Part shown: in pieces, positions 1 through 9,650 of the stretch | How positions within the stretch are numbered: position 1 is the first letter of the stretch | Layout of the letters: the number at the start of each line of letters is the position of its first letter | NCBI GenBank assembly: GCA_016718135.1 | Contig: JADKEF010000017.1 | Location: 372,001-436,000 of the forward strand | Origin: Acidobacteriota bacterium | GTDB taxonomy: Bacteria > Acidobacteriota > Blastocatellia > Pyrinomonadales > Pyrinomonadaceae | Direction: 5' to 3' | DNA: 64,000 nucleotides | Position numbers and translations under genes: made by a program | Notes under the pieces: model-generated | Database searches by the model: none | What the model saw: only the letters and a program-made list of their open reading frames with translations | What the model was told of the DNA's origin: nothing

Positions 1-431
1 ACCTCATCGACGCCATCGAGCATCGGTTGGTCGTCGGCACGCTGAATCTTGTAGAGACATGCGTAGTTCGCACGGCCTTTCATATAGGCGGCCGAGAATT
101 CCTTCGGCATGATCTGCTGTAGAAAAGGGACGTCCTTTTCCATCAGCTGTTCCTGCAGATTCTTGGTGCCGGTCGAGATGACGATCCGTTTCTTGTTTTG
201 GATCGCGGCTGTAATCGCGGGGACGAGATAGGCGAGCGTCTTGCCGGTTCCGGTTCCGGCCTCGACGATCAGGTGGCGTTTATCGCGAATGACACGGGCG
301 ATCGCCTCGGCCATCTTGATCTGCCCGTCGCGATGCTCGTAATTCTCATGGGACTTAGAGACAAGCCCATCGGGGCCGAAGACTCGATCGAGCGGCTCTG
401 ACTCAGATTGTTGAGGTTTCCCGACGGGCAT
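1..431 (-). CDS. DinG/XPD-type ATP-dependent DNA helicase, N-terminal part (runs off the window)
   Basis: Reading the minus strand from an ATG at 431 gives an uninterrupted protein that is still open at base 1. About 40-60 residues in there is a Walker A motif EAGTGTGKT inside the helicase block HLIVEAGTGTGKTLAYLVP, followed by motif Ia (STGTKNLQEQL). A later GRANYACLYK segment looks like the first cysteine of the Fe-S cluster of XPD/DinG helicases. Such enzymes unwind DNA 5' to 3' and act in repair or R-loop removal. The C-terminal half lies outside the window, so the exact subfamily (DinG, YoaA or other) cannot be decided. The ATG is preceded by AAAAAA and no clear Shine-Dalgarno; the frame stays open further upstream, so the start is the least certain point. 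Confidence 0.85.
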   Translation of the reverse strand, partial: MPVGKPQQSESEPLDRVFGPDGLVSKSHENYEHRDGQIKMAEAIARVIRDKRHLIVEAGTGTGKTLAYLVPAITAAIQNKKRIVISTGTKNLQEQLMEKDVPFLQQIMPKEFSAAYMKGRANYACLYKIQRADDQPMLDGVDE

Positions 432-578
432 TTTTTTGACTACGCACCGCCTTTTTGGTTCAATGAGGCGTTGATACAACTTAATTTCGTCGAAACCAAA
501 GGCAGATTATCCGACGAACTAATATCATAGTTCGTTCGTCTAAGTATCCGAAATTGAAAGCCGATTTTTAGGAAATTC

Positions 579-3500
579 ATGAATTTGCAATCCTTCCTGC
601 GTACCGATCGCAGCGTCATCGCCATACTATTTGTACTTGCTCTCGTTGCTGGATTGGCCTCGCTCCCCTTTGCCTTCCGCACTAAGGCCGCGTTACCGCC
701 GGCAGAGGCTGGGTTGCCGAACTACGACATTCGCCTTGATAAAGAGGCAAAACCGGTGCTCGATTCTTATCGGCAGATCGCGGGTAGAAGCGAAGCCTCG
801 ATAGTCGAGTTTCGCGATAATTTTTCCCGTGCGGAAAACAATCTCCGGCGCGTCGTGCCAACTCTGACGACAGTTTACAGCGAAGATCTAAGAATTCCTG
901 AAGTCATTGCAACCGATGTAAAGCGGGGCAAGGCGTTCCTCTCACGGCCGAGTTCTCAGAAACGATCTGATGTTCTGAAGGCGTTTCTGCGTGACAATTC
1001 GGACCTGATCGGTGCCCGTGCCAATCAGATCGACGAACTCAAGGTTGTGGCAGATTACACAAATCCGGACGGCAATCTTTCGTTTGTTGAGTTAAATCAG
1101 GAGATAAATGGCATACCTGTCTTTCGCGGCGAAGTGAAGGCTGGGTTTACCAAGGCTGTGGAGATCATCCGGGTAATAAACAACTTCGCTTCCGGGATCG
1201 ATCCGGCGTCGGTCTCTAAAGACTTTGGCGACCCTGCTTCGGCAGTCGCGGCAGCGGCTCGACATATAAATGTTGCTCCCGAAAAATTGGATCTTTCTAG
1301 CAATCAGAGCAGTACCGATCTGAGGTCTGTCTTTGGCAATGGCGATTCGGCGACAACGGCCGAGAAGATGTACTTCCCGACCGAGCCCGGCGTCGTTATC
1401 CCGTCGTGGCGTGTGCTGATCTGGCAGCCTGCGAATGCCTATTACATCGTCGTCGATGATCAGGGAATGATGCTTTGGCGAAAGAACCTTACAGATCATC
1501 AGACGCAGCCGGCGACTTACAGCGTATACGCCAGCCCAAGTGCGATGCTCAACATTGCACATAGCCCGTTTCCATTCTCGCCCGGCCCAACATCGCCCGC
1601 CGGGCAGCATGGCACCGCGATCTCCCGCACAAATGTGACGCGCATCGGTAACGAAGCCCCGTACACGTTCAACCAGCTGGGCTGGATCCCCGATGGTAGC
1701 TTCATCACCGACGGTAATAACGTTCAGGCTGGACTCGATCGCGATGGCAACGTCACCGACGGCATCGATCCGAACAGTGAGGCTTTTAGCGGCACTCGGC
1801 TTTTTTCATACACATATCAACCCTACAATCCAAGCACAGGAACGGGAGATGTTCCAATCCCGGCACCGCAAACTTATCCCGGTTCTGCCTTTCAGCAAGG
1901 CATCGTTACGCAGCTCTTTTACACGACCAACTGGTTTCACGACGAAGCCTATCGGCTTGGGTTTACTGAAGCAGCGAGGAATTTTCAGAACGTAAATTTC
2001 ACCGGACAAGGCATAGACTCCGATCGGGTTCGTGGTGAAGCCCAGGACGCCGTCGGGACGAACAACGCTAACTTTACAACGGCAGCGGACGGCGTTCGCG
2101 GCCGAATGCAGATGTTCTTATTCGTTGCGCCGAATCCCGACATCGATGGCAGCCTCGATAACGACGTTGTTATCCACGAACTGACCCACGGCCTTTCGAG
2201 CCGGCTTCACGGTAACAGCCTCGGGCTTTTCAATGATATGTCGCGCGGAATGGGCGAAGGGTGGTCGGACTTTTTTGGAATGGCGATGCTCTCGACGCCG
2301 AACGATCCGATCGACAGCCTTGCGACAAATGGAGCGTACGTTACGCATCTCTTTCAGGGTGAATTGAATAATACGTATTACGGCATTCGAAGGTTTCCGA
2401 CAGCGATCAAGAGCTCACTGGGCGGGCCTAATAACCGTCCGCATAATCCGCTGACATTTGCAGACATCGACGCGACCCAGCTTAATATTTCCGATGGAGC
2501 TTTTCCCCCGCGTTTCGACAACACGTCGGACCAGGTCCACAATGCCGGAGAGATATGGTGTAACGCACTCTGGGAGGTCAGAGCCAAGATGATCCAGCGG
2601 CTGGGATGGGAGGTCGGCAATCGACGTATCCTTCAGCTTGTGATCGATGGAATGAAGCTTGCACCGCTGTCACCGACACCGGTGACCGAACGCGATGCGA
2701 TTATTGCCGCGGCGTACGCGACTGGGAATGCTGCCGATGTTGCAGATATCTGGGCAGGTTTTGCTATCCGCGGACTTGGTGCGGGAGCAAGTATCCAGAA
2801 CGTCGGAGGTTCTTCGACCGGCGGCACGGGCACTGCCCGCGTGACGGAGGCGTTCAACGCCCCAAATCTTGTACAAGCACCGGCGGTAACCGTCAGCGAT
2901 ACGGTCGGCGATAATGACGGCTATCCCGAACCTGGTGAGAACGTGACCATCTCGGTTCCCTTGACTAATTCTACAGGAACCACGGCAACGTCGATCGCAT
3001 TGCAGCTCGTCGGTGGCGGTTCGGCGAATTACGGCACTCTAGGTGGTGCGGCAAGTTCAACGCAGGCTGTCACGTTCACGATCCCAGCAGGAACTCCCTG
3101 CGGAAGTACTGTCGATGTGACATTCAACGTCACCAGCAGCCTCGGCCCGGTCAGTTTTACTCGTTCGATCTTTGTCGGAAAACCTGCCACGACCGTCGGA
3201 TCGGAGAATTTCGACGGGGTTACGGCACCTGCTCTGCCGGCACTTTGGACTGCGACGACATCGCTCGGCGGCATCAATTTTGTGTCCTCTACGCTCTCCG
3301 CAGATTCTGCTCCAAACGCAATGTACGCGGTCAACCCGACTAGCGTCGGCGGTGGAACCGATCTGATTCCTCCTCCTGTTTCCGTGACCTCGGCAGCTTC
3401 GACGCTAACGTTCCGACACAGCTTTAATACCGAGGCCGGATGGGATGGTGGTTTGCTTGAGATCAGCATTGCGGGCGGAGAATGGCTCGACTTCAAAGCG

Positions 3501-4622
3501 GCGGGCGGCACATTCACACAGAACGGCTATAACGGAATTAACGGGGCCGGACGAAATAATCCGGTAGGAAGCCGTGAGTCCTGGACCGGCCGGTCCACTC
3601 CGCCAACCGCAGGTTACATCACCACCGTCGCACAGTTCCCTGCCTCAGCTAACGGAAAGATCGTGAAGATCAGATTTCGGTTTGGCTCTGATGATAATTC
3701 CGCCGGCACACTGCCAAATCCAGGTTGGTTCATCGATAATGTCTCGCTTTCCGGGGCTGGATTTGTCACTAGTTTCGCCTGCTCGGGCGGTGTCGCCACG
3801 CGGGCCGATTATGACGGAGACGGAAAGACGGATATCTCGATATTTCGCCCCAGCGACGGAAATTGGTGGCTGAATCGGACCACTGCGGGACTGACCGTTG
3901 TTAATTTCGGCCTCAGCGGCGACATCCCGACTCCCGGTGACTTCGATGGTGACGGCAAGTCTGACGTTGCAGTTTTCAGGCCGTCAACCGGCACATGGTT
4001 CCGCTTGAATAGCGGCAACGGCACCGTAACTGCTGATGGATTCGGCACTTCAGGCGACATTCCGCAGTCGGCCGACTTCGACGGTGACCGAAGGGATGAC
4101 ATATCGATCTTCCGCCCGTCAACGGGAACGTGGTGGCGACAAAATAGTGGCAACGGACAATATCTCGCTTTCGGATTCGGCCTGACCGGCGATCGGCCCG
4201 TTGTTGGCGACTACGATGGCGACGGCAAGGCGGATCAGGCGGTTTTCCGCCCGTCGAACGCCTCTTGGTACATTTTCAATAGCTCAAACAGTCAAACGCG
4301 GGTTGTAACTTGGGGCCTCAGCGATGACATTCCAGCTAATGCGGATTTTGACGGCGACGGTCGCGATGATGTCGCAGTCTTCAGGCCATCTAACGGCGTT
4401 TGGTACATCCTGCGAAGTAGCGATCTGCAGGCGTTTGCCCAGACCTGGGGCCAGAATGGCGACACGCCGGTAGCCGGAGATTATGACGGTGACGGCCGCG
4501 ACGATGTAGCCATCTACCGAGCCGGAGCATGGTACGTTTATTTCGCAGTCAATGGCACCTTTACGATCACACAGTTTGGTACGGCTACGGACACGCCAAT
4601 ACAACGAAAGCACATCCCATAG
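579..4622 (+). CDS. Secreted M36 (fungalysin) zinc metallopeptidase with C-terminal FG-GAP repeats
   Basis: A 1347-residue exported protein. Residues 1-37 form a signal peptide (hydrophobic IAILFVLALVAGLASLPFAF). The next ~250 residues fit the FTP/propeptide region of fungalysins. The zinc site HELTH is near residue 533 and the third-ligand motif GMGEGWSDFF about 30 residues later, as in peptidase family M36. Residues ~880-1070 form a jelly-roll/MAM-like module. From ~1075 to the end there are six FG-GAP-like units, each with a Ca-binding D(Y/F)DGD(G/R) loop and a following FRPS. It is predicted to be a secreted or surface-attached protease whose repeats form a small beta-propeller. The next gene carries near-identical repeats, so the pair shares a C-terminal module. 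The family assignment is strong; the substrate is unknown. Confidence 0.9.
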   Translation: MNLQSFLRTDRSVIAILFVLALVAGLASLPFAFRTKAALPPAEAGLPNYDIRLDKEAKPVLDSYRQIAGRSEASIVEFRDNFSRAENNLRRVVPTLTTVYSEDLRIPEVIATDVKRGKAFLSRPSSQKRSDVLKAFLRDNSDLIGARANQIDELKVVADYTNPDGNLSFVELNQEINGIPVFRGEVKAGFTKAVEIIRVINNFASGIDPASVSKDFGDPASAVAAAARHINVAPEKLDLSSNQSSTDLRSVFGNGDSATTAEKMYFPTEPGVVIPSWRVLIWQPANAYYIVVDDQGMMLWRKNLTDHQTQPATYSVYASPSAMLNIAHSPFPFSPGPTSPAGQHGTAISRTNVTRIGNEAPYTFNQLGWIPDGSFITDGNNVQAGLDRDGNVTDGIDPNSEAFSGTRLFSYTYQPYNPSTGTGDVPIPAPQTYPGSAFQQGIVTQLFYTTNWFHDEAYRLGFTEAARNFQNVNFTGQGIDSDRVRGEAQDAVGTNNANFTTAADGVRGRMQMFLFVAPNPDIDGSLDNDVVIHELTHGLSSRLHGNSLGLFNDMSRGMGEGWSDFFGMAMLSTPNDPIDSLATNGAYVTHLFQGELNNTYYGIRRFPTAIKSSLGGPNNRPHNPLTFADIDATQLNISDGAFPPRFDNTSDQVHNAGEIWCNALWEVRAKMIQRLGWEVGNRRILQLVIDGMKLAPLSPTPVTERDAIIAAAYATGNAADVADIWAGFAIRGLGAGASIQNVGGSSTGGTGTARVTEAFNAPNLVQAPAVTVSDTVGDNDGYPEPGENVTISVPLTNSTGTTATSIALQLVGGGSANYGTLGGAASSTQAVTFTIPAGTPCGSTVDVTFNVTSSLGPVSFTRSIFVGKPATTVGSENFDGVTAPALPALWTATTSLGGINFVSSTLSADSAPNAMYAVNPTSVGGGTDLIPPPVSVTSAASTLTFRHSFNTEAGWDGGLLEISIAGGEWLDFKAAGGTFTQNGYNGINGAGRNNPVGSRESWTGRSTPPTAGYITTVAQFPASANGKIVKIRFRFGSDDNSAGTLPNPGWFIDNVSLSGAGFVTSFACSGGVATRADYDGDGKTDISIFRPSDGNWWLNRTTAGLTVVNFGLSGDIPTPGDFDGDGKSDVAVFRPSTGTWFRLNSGNGTVTADGFGTSGDIPQSADFDGDRRDDISIFRPSTGTWWRQNSGNGQYLAFGFGLTGDRPVVGDYDGDGKADQAVFRPSNASWYIFNSSNSQTRVVTWGLSDDIPANADFDGDGRDDVAVFRPSNGVWYILRSSDLQAFAQTWGQNGDTPVAGDYDGDGRDDVAIYRAGAWYVYFAVNGTFTITQFGTATDTPIQRKHIP

Positions 4623-4646
4623 AGCGTTAAACACTGTTTTTCTCTG

Positions 4647-4675
4647 TTGACATTGGGGATATGCGAATCTATCGT
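4647..4675 (+). promoter_or_regulatory. Candidate sigma-70-type promoter upstream of the CxxCH/FG-GAP gene
   Basis: TTGACA at 4647-4652 is followed after 17 bp by TATCGT at 4670-4675, about 70 bp before the ATG at 4749. The gene also has an AAGGGGA ribosome-binding site. The -35 is consensus and the -10 is moderate. This is read by eye only. Confidence 0.4.
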
Positions 4676-4748
4676 TTAAACAGAACTTTCCAAACTTTGT
4701 TGTATTTTTCGGCGTCCAAGTGTCATTGCTAAATAAGGGGAATACCGT

Positions 4749-6188
4749 ATGAGGATAGCATCCAGCCGCACCATTTCCGTCAAAGTCGTCATTGTCCTTG
4801 TCTTCACATTCGCGTTCGCCTCTTTTTGGCTAGTCGGAAGACATCGCCCGGCCCAAGCGTCGGCTCAGGGGCCGTCGGCTTCCCATACGAATGCTCCGGG
4901 CGAGGCTAATTGCACTTCGTGTCATGTTGGCTCGAAGGTGAACAGCGGCGGCGGCGACGTTCAGATCGGTGGAATTCCGCACGATTACGTACCAGGCCGG
5001 CAGTACAACGTGACCGTGACCACCAACCACTCCAACGCCACCATCTACGGCTTTCAAATGACCTCGATAGACTGGCTCGGACGTGGCGTCGGAACTTTTA
5101 CTCCGGCCGCCGGCCAAAGTCCCGTTCAGACCCAAGTCGTGGAGGGCATAGTCCTCGGAAACATCAGGCGTTATGTCGAACACACCGTCGATGGTACGGT
5201 CCCGACGATGTTCAACACGAAGACGTGGAATTTCACCTGGACCGCTCCGGCTACACGGGTTGGCAAGATCAGCTTTTTCGCGGCCGGCAATGGAGCAAAC
5301 AGTGATGGCGGCCCCGGGGGAGACTACATTTACACAAACTCGACGGCCAGTCTTGCCGGTTCAGCGATCTCAAATTTTTCAAGTGATTTTCAGAGCGATC
5401 TGGCGATCTATCGGCCTTCTCAAGGTGCCTGGTACAGCTATAATCTTGAGGACGGGACGTTTAAGATCGTCAATTGGGGTTTAGCCACGGATAAGATCGT
5501 GCCGGGCGATTACGACGGCGATGGCGTTACGGATCACGCGGTCTTTAGACCCGCGACGGGCGTTTGGTATCTCTTTCAGAGCACGGCTGGCATCGCAGGA
5601 GCGACCTGGGGTCTTTCAAGTGACGTTCCGGTCGCGGCTGACTATGACGGCGACGGCAAGACCGACATCGCCGTCTTTAGGCCATCCAACGGAACCTGGT
5701 ACGTTCTTAGATCGACGGGCGGCTTCAGTATCGTAAATTGGGGGCTCGCAGAAGATCGGCCTGTTCCCGGCGATTACGATGGCGACGGCAAATCCGACAT
5801 TGCCATCTTTAGGCCGTCAACCAGCACCTGGTACGTTTTGCAAAGCAGTGGCGGGTTTACCGTGAACGGATTTGGCACTACCGGTGACAAACCGGTTCAG
5901 GGCGACTACGATGGCGACGGACGGACGGACCGTGCCATCTATCGGCCTTCATCGGGCCAATGGTGGCTCTCAAGGTCAACGCTCGGCGTCACCGCTATTG
6001 GGTTTGGCGTAGCGTCCGATACACCTGCTCCAGCCGATTTCGACTCGGATGGCCGGACCGACATCGCGGTCTTTCGCCCATCGACCGGCCAATGGCTGAT
6101 CTCGCGGAGTTCGGACAGTTCGATCCTCGCAGCATTTTGGGGACAGAACGGAGACCGTCCCGTGCCGAACGCGTACATTCCGGAATAA
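4749..6188 (+). CDS. Secreted choice-of-anchor V-like protein with CxxCH motif and FG-GAP repeats
   Basis: A 479-residue exported protein: a signal peptide of about 38 residues, then a domain (about 40-205) that begins SHTNAPGEANCTSCH, contains GIPHDYVPGRQYNVTV and matches the reeler/choice-of-anchor V type of secreted beta-sandwich. CTSCH is a canonical heme c attachment motif, near residues 55-59. The rest is six FG-GAP-like units with DGDG loops and FRPS/YRPS signatures, the same module as at the end of the upstream peptidase. The start ATG follows AAGGGGA at good spacing. Function is unknown; a surface or extracellular protein with possibly one covalent heme is inferred. A strong hairpin terminator follows. 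Confidence 0.8.
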   Translation: MRIASSRTISVKVVIVLVFTFAFASFWLVGRHRPAQASAQGPSASHTNAPGEANCTSCHVGSKVNSGGGDVQIGGIPHDYVPGRQYNVTVTTNHSNATIYGFQMTSIDWLGRGVGTFTPAAGQSPVQTQVVEGIVLGNIRRYVEHTVDGTVPTMFNTKTWNFTWTAPATRVGKISFFAAGNGANSDGGPGGDYIYTNSTASLAGSAISNFSSDFQSDLAIYRPSQGAWYSYNLEDGTFKIVNWGLATDKIVPGDYDGDGVTDHAVFRPATGVWYLFQSTAGIAGATWGLSSDVPVAADYDGDGKTDIAVFRPSNGTWYVLRSTGGFSIVNWGLAEDRPVPGDYDGDGKSDIAIFRPSTSTWYVLQSSGGFTVNGFGTTGDKPVQGDYDGDGRTDRAIYRPSSGQWWLSRSTLGVTAIGFGVASDTPAPADFDSDGRTDIAVFRPSTGQWLISRSSDSSILAAFWGQNGDRPVPNAYIPE

Positions 6189-6228
6189 CTTCCACGAATT
6201 ATCTACCTTTGTAGAACACTTCAGACAG

Positions 6229-6254
6229 AGCGGATCGAGTTGGATCCGCTTTTT
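6229..6254 (+). terminator. Rho-independent terminator after the FG-GAP gene
   Basis: A perfect 8-bp stem, AGCGGATC (6229-6236) with GATCCGCT (6243-6250), six-base loop, followed directly by a T run. It lies about 40 bp after the stop codon. Confidence 0.8.
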
Positions 6255-6337
6255 CATTGCATATGAAACACTGAATGAGTGCCTTTTAGCCTCGGATGCT
6301 TTTTTTTAGCATCCCCAAGGTCTGACGATCAACAACG

Positions 6338-6364
6338 AAAAAGAGGCTGTCTTTTCGGACAGCC
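6338..6364 (-). terminator. Rho-independent terminator of the pil operon
   Basis: On the minus strand GGCTGTC pairs with GACAGCC (6345-6351 with 6358-6364), followed by TCTTTTT. It lies about 35 bp beyond the pilQ stop codon, so it should end the pilMNOPQ transcript. A second hairpin, GGATGC/GCATCC around a T-rich loop near 6294-6315, lies between the two converging terminators. Confidence 0.75.
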
Positions 6365-6397
6365 CCTTCGGAGAAAACACTACTTGATGCGATCAAA

Positions 6398-8020
6398 CTA
6401 TGGCTTGATCGGCGTGGCCGCTGGTTGCGGTCTTTCCATTCCCGGCGATGCGAGAACCGGGGTCTCGGTCGACGAGTTCGAAGGTGGGTTGCCTAGTGGC
6501 ACAGGCTGCAGGATCGCACCGCTGTTTCCCGGTGCGGCATTGCCTGCAAAATCCTGACGTGTAATACGCGGCGTGATGAAGAAGAGAACTTCATTCGTGT
6601 TGCGGACTACGCCCTTTCGCTTGAAGAGGTTACCGAGGATCGGAATACTTCCGAGGCCTGGCGTCTTGTCCTGACTTTCACGTTCGTCATCAAAGAGAAC
6701 ACCGCCTATGACGGTCGTGCCACCATCAGGAACCACGACCTTTGTGGTCATGCTCTGGGTATTGATCGCAGGAGCAGCGTCGGTCCCGACCACGGTCGCG
6801 GTTGAACTATTCTCCGCCGTAACGGTGAGAATGACGGTGCCTTGATCAGTGATCTGCGGCGTGATCGAAAGCCGAAGGGGTACGTCAACATATTCCGTCG
6901 TGTAGATCGGAACCGTGCCGGCACCGGCTCCTGCCTGGATCGTCTGGATAGGTATCTTCGTCGAGCTCTTGATCTCAGCCTGCTCGTTGTTCAGTGCGGT
7001 GACACGCGGCGTCGCGATAACCTTCGCCTGGCCTTTCTGCTCGCCAGCTGTAATCAGCATACTGATCTGGGCGGTGCCAAAGATACCGGTCGTAAGACCG
7101 ATGACGGTATTAGGGATGCTTGATTGTAGGCTATTATTCGGTTGCGTGCCGAAGCCGGTACCGGGCAATGTTCCCCCGACCGCCCCACCGCCGTTATTAC
7201 CAAGGACAAGGCCCCTGATCTGAACACCAATGTCACGGCTGAAGTTACGCGAAGCAACGACGATGCGTGCTTCGATCTCGACCTGTGGTTCAGGCTGATC
7301 AAGCATAGCAACGAGCTGTTTGATCGCACCTAGGTTCGATGCAACGTCAGTCACGATGAGTGAATTTGTGCGGGCGTCGATCTCGACGGAACCGCGACGT
7401 GACAGACGGCGCTTGATGATCGGAAGCAGTCCCTGATTCTGATTCGCTCCGCCGCCGCCTCCGCCTGCCGATTCAGCACCGCCGCCTCCGCCACCGCCAC
7501 CAACTGCAGTTCCTGCAGTAGTCGCGCTTGCCTGTGCTCCACCGCTGACCGTCGCGTAGTTGAGGCGAAACTTTTCGGTATAGAGCGGTGTGCTGTCAAG
7601 CTGATTGCTCTGACGCTGTTTTACCAATTCACCCTCGCTGGCGAGGGTCTTGTTGTCAGCAACCCGTAGAATGTTGCCGTTGACCTGCACGCCCAGCTCC
7701 TGTGCCTGCAGCACTGAGTCGAGTGCGATGTTCCAAGGCACATCTTTCACTTTGACGGTTACCGGAACTTCTTTGACCGAACGGTCGATCACGAAGTTAA
7801 TCCCATACTGATCGGTGATGTAGCTGAGGATGTCGCGGATGTCAGCGTTGACGACGTTCAATTCGATCGCCTCGCCGCGAAATCCGGGTTCACCATACAT
7901 TTTGCCTTGCGACTGCGGATCGACTTTCTGGGCCGAGATCGCTAGTGCGAGGGTGCTTATGACTGCCACTGCAAAGACAAATCGTGTGATTGCTTTGCTG
8001 AAAAAGTTTAGAGACTTCAT
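6398..8020 (-). CDS. pilQ: Type IV pilus secretin PilQ
   Basis: A 540-residue outer-membrane secretin through which the pilus passes. The ATG at 8020 has GGAGGAAAC just upstream and begins a clear signal peptide (MKSLNFF... ALAISAQ), so it is preferred to a GTG 14 codons earlier. Residues ~45-120 form the secretin/TonB short N-terminal fold (DIRDILSYITDQYGINFVID), then a Gly-rich linker, an N1 domain (VEIDARTNSLIVTD), and the C-terminal secretin signature (VPDGGTTVIGGVLFDD... GSIPILGNLFK). Proteobacterial PilQ usually carries extra N-terminal AMIN domains, which are absent here. It is the last gene of pilMNOPQ. Confidence 0.96.
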   Translation of the reverse strand: MKSLNFFSKAITRFVFAVAVISTLALAISAQKVDPQSQGKMYGEPGFRGEAIELNVVNADIRDILSYITDQYGINFVIDRSVKEVPVTVKVKDVPWNIALDSVLQAQELGVQVNGNILRVADNKTLASEGELVKQRQSNQLDSTPLYTEKFRLNYATVSGGAQASATTAGTAVGGGGGGGGAESAGGGGGGANQNQGLLPIIKRRLSRRGSVEIDARTNSLIVTDVASNLGAIKQLVAMLDQPEPQVEIEARIVVASRNFSRDIGVQIRGLVLGNNGGGAVGGTLPGTGFGTQPNNSLQSSIPNTVIGLTTGIFGTAQISMLITAGEQKGQAKVIATPRVTALNNEQAEIKSSTKIPIQTIQAGAGAGTVPIYTTEYVDVPLRLSITPQITDQGTVILTVTAENSSTATVVGTDAAPAINTQSMTTKVVVPDGGTTVIGGVLFDDERESQDKTPGLGSIPILGNLFKRKGVVRNTNEVLFFITPRITRQDFAGNAAPGNSGAILQPVPLGNPPSNSSTETPVLASPGMERPQPAATPIKP

Positions 8021-8065
8021 GTTTCCTCCGTAACTGGACCGCCCTTGCGGGCTACTTAACACGGC

Positions 8066-8860
8066 TTATTTGCCGTTATTCTTAGCAACTTTTGTAGGCT
8101 TTTTCGAGCCCTTTTTGGGAGTTTCCTTTGTCGGCTGCTCGGCTGGAGCATTATTCATCTCGTCGACCGGAGAAAGGAAAGGATTTGAACTTGGTTTCGT
8201 CGGAACTCCAGTTGGCTGAGCACCTGTCGGCGAAGTTCCTGTGGATGGAGCACCGGTGTTGCTTGCGGTTTGAGCCTGGCCTTCGCCCTGCGAGCCGGTT
8301 GGAGCGGTGCCTTCGACCTGAGCCTTCTGCGAGTATGTCTTAAGCGGCTTGTTCTCGACCGAAGCAACGAATTTACCTTCTCCCATCTTGGTCACCTTTC
8401 GAAACACTAAACGATGTTCCTCTACCGCGACGAGCTGTCCGTCAAAGAATTTCTCACCCGGATAGATCGTATATGAAAGCTTGATCGGCGTCGCCTCGAC
8501 CATTGCGGCATAACCTCGCGGTGTCTTAAAGATACCGGTCACGGCGAGTTCATTAAGCGTCATTACGCTCGTCGGCTTTGGCAGGGGCAAACCGTTAGCC
8601 GCAGCTTCATCGCGGAGACGCTTGAAATACTCAATGCGGGCTTCGACCGCCGGCGGACCATAGGGCACGACCGGAGCGGTGACCTTCGGTGTCTTCGGTG
8701 TAGTCGAAGCCACTGGCTGCTTCTTCGGCACAGCCCAGCCGGCCTTTTTGAACGGATCACGCTGAGCGTTGACCTCGGTAAGGCTACCGCCTACCATTAC
8801 GATGGCTGCGGCCATGGCCGTCAGGCATGCGAAGCGTTTCAATGTCGATATATTGATCAT
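8066..8860 (-). CDS. pilP: PilP-like pilus assembly protein
   Basis: A 264-residue exported protein with an N-terminal hydrophobic segment (residues 8-25), then QRDPF, the PilP-typical ARDPF-like start of the mature region, and a central small beta domain (about 95-180: MTLNELAVTGIF...GYAAMVEA...YTIYPGEKFFDGQLVAVEEHRLVF). The C-terminal third is low-complexity Pro/Thr/Ser/Gln and ends lysine-rich. No lipobox cysteine is visible, unlike proteobacterial PilP, which is a lipoprotein. It lies between pilO and pilQ, where PilP links the PilNO inner-membrane complex to the secretin. The assignment rests on position plus the short motifs. Confidence 0.85.
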   Translation of the reverse strand: MINISTLKRFACLTAMAAAIVMVGGSLTEVNAQRDPFKKAGWAVPKKQPVASTTPKTPKVTAPVVPYGPPAVEARIEYFKRLRDEAAANGLPLPKPTSVMTLNELAVTGIFKTPRGYAAMVEATPIKLSYTIYPGEKFFDGQLVAVEEHRLVFRKVTKMGEGKFVASVENKPLKTYSQKAQVEGTAPTGSQGEGQAQTASNTGAPSTGTSPTGAQPTGVPTKPSSNPFLSPVDEMNNAPAEQPTKETPKKGSKKPTKVAKNNGK

Positions 8861-8893
8861 GGCTTTATCTCTTTGGGATCTGACCGGAAAGTT

Positions 8894-9616
8894 TTAGGCG
8901 GAGGGCTTAGCCGCTGCTGACTGAGGGTTAGGGACGACTGCTGGCTTCACACCTGCCGGAGCGGGTGCCGCACCTGCGGGTGCCGGAGCGGCTCCGGGCT
9001 GGCTGGGTGCACCGGGCTGGCCAGGTGCGCCGGGAACACCTGGCTTAGCGTTCATATCCGTAGGCGACGCGTAGTACGCGGTCAGCAGAAACTGTGCGTG
9101 TATCGTCTTTTGCTCAGACTGCTTGTCGAGCTGATTGATCTTGAAATCAGTGACTGACACGATTCGCGGCAACTTGGCTATAGCATCAAAGAAGGCACGC
9201 AGGTTGGTGAAGTTGCTGTCCACCTCGACCTCGACCGGCTTGGCCATGATCGATCCGTCCTGCGTATCGTCGCGCGGTGCAAATCGCATTACGACCATTC
9301 GGCTACCATTTGCGGTATCCTGCAGTCCCTGAAGAACATTGGTGATCTCTCGCTGTTCGGGCAGGAGAACCTTGAGTTCTTCGTACTCCTCAGCCTTGCT
9401 GGCATAGAGTGCTCGAAACTCGTTGATCCGCTGAGTAGCGACGCGGGCACTCTCGTTCTTGGTCTTCAGCTCCGACACCTGGTCGGTCAACAATGTTACC
9501 TCCGCACGCGTTTCGCTCGTAACGAAGTACCACACACAGGTGTAGAGCAACGCCGCGACGGAAACGAGGAGGATCAGCTGAAAGTGCCACTTAAGATTTT
9601 TTATTTTCTCTAACAT
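8894..9616 (-). CDS. pilO: Type IV pilus inner-membrane alignment protein PilO
   Basis: A 240-residue protein with one N-terminal transmembrane helix (about residues 13-32), a coiled-coil segment (about 35-85), then an alpha/beta domain with LLPEQREITNVLQGLQ, VEVEVDSNFTNLRAFFDAIAKLPRIV and a closing beta strand, the standard PilO layout. The last ~45 residues are a Pro/Gly/Ala-rich tail. It forms a heterodimer with PilN in the alignment complex. The ATG at 9616 has AAGGAAAT upstream. The gap to pilN is 34 bp. Confidence 0.93.
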   Translation of the reverse strand: MLEKIKNLKWHFQLILLVSVAALLYTCVWYFVTSETRAEVTLLTDQVSELKTKNESARVATQRINEFRALYASKAEEYEELKVLLPEQREITNVLQGLQDTANGSRMVVMRFAPRDDTQDGSIMAKPVEVEVDSNFTNLRAFFDAIAKLPRIVSVTDFKINQLDKQSEQKTIHAQFLLTAYYASPTDMNAKPGVPGAPGQPGAPSQPGAAPAPAGAAPAPAGVKPAVVPNPQSAAAKPSA

Positions 9617-9650
9617 GTCGATTTCCTTCTTTTAAGCGAGGTGAAATGCA

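Noticed and set aside
198..401. A 67-residue plus-strand frame at the window start
   Set aside because: It is opposite the helicase Walker A region, which is clear on the minus strand.
3800..4600. Periodic repeats that could suggest a CRISPR or tandem repeat array
   Set aside because: They are the FG-GAP protein units (about 44-46 codons), in frame and with diverged sequence.
7430..7510. Repeated GCC/CGC triplets resembling a simple repeat
   Set aside because: These encode the Gly-rich linker of PilQ and are in frame on the minus strand; no repeat element is implied.
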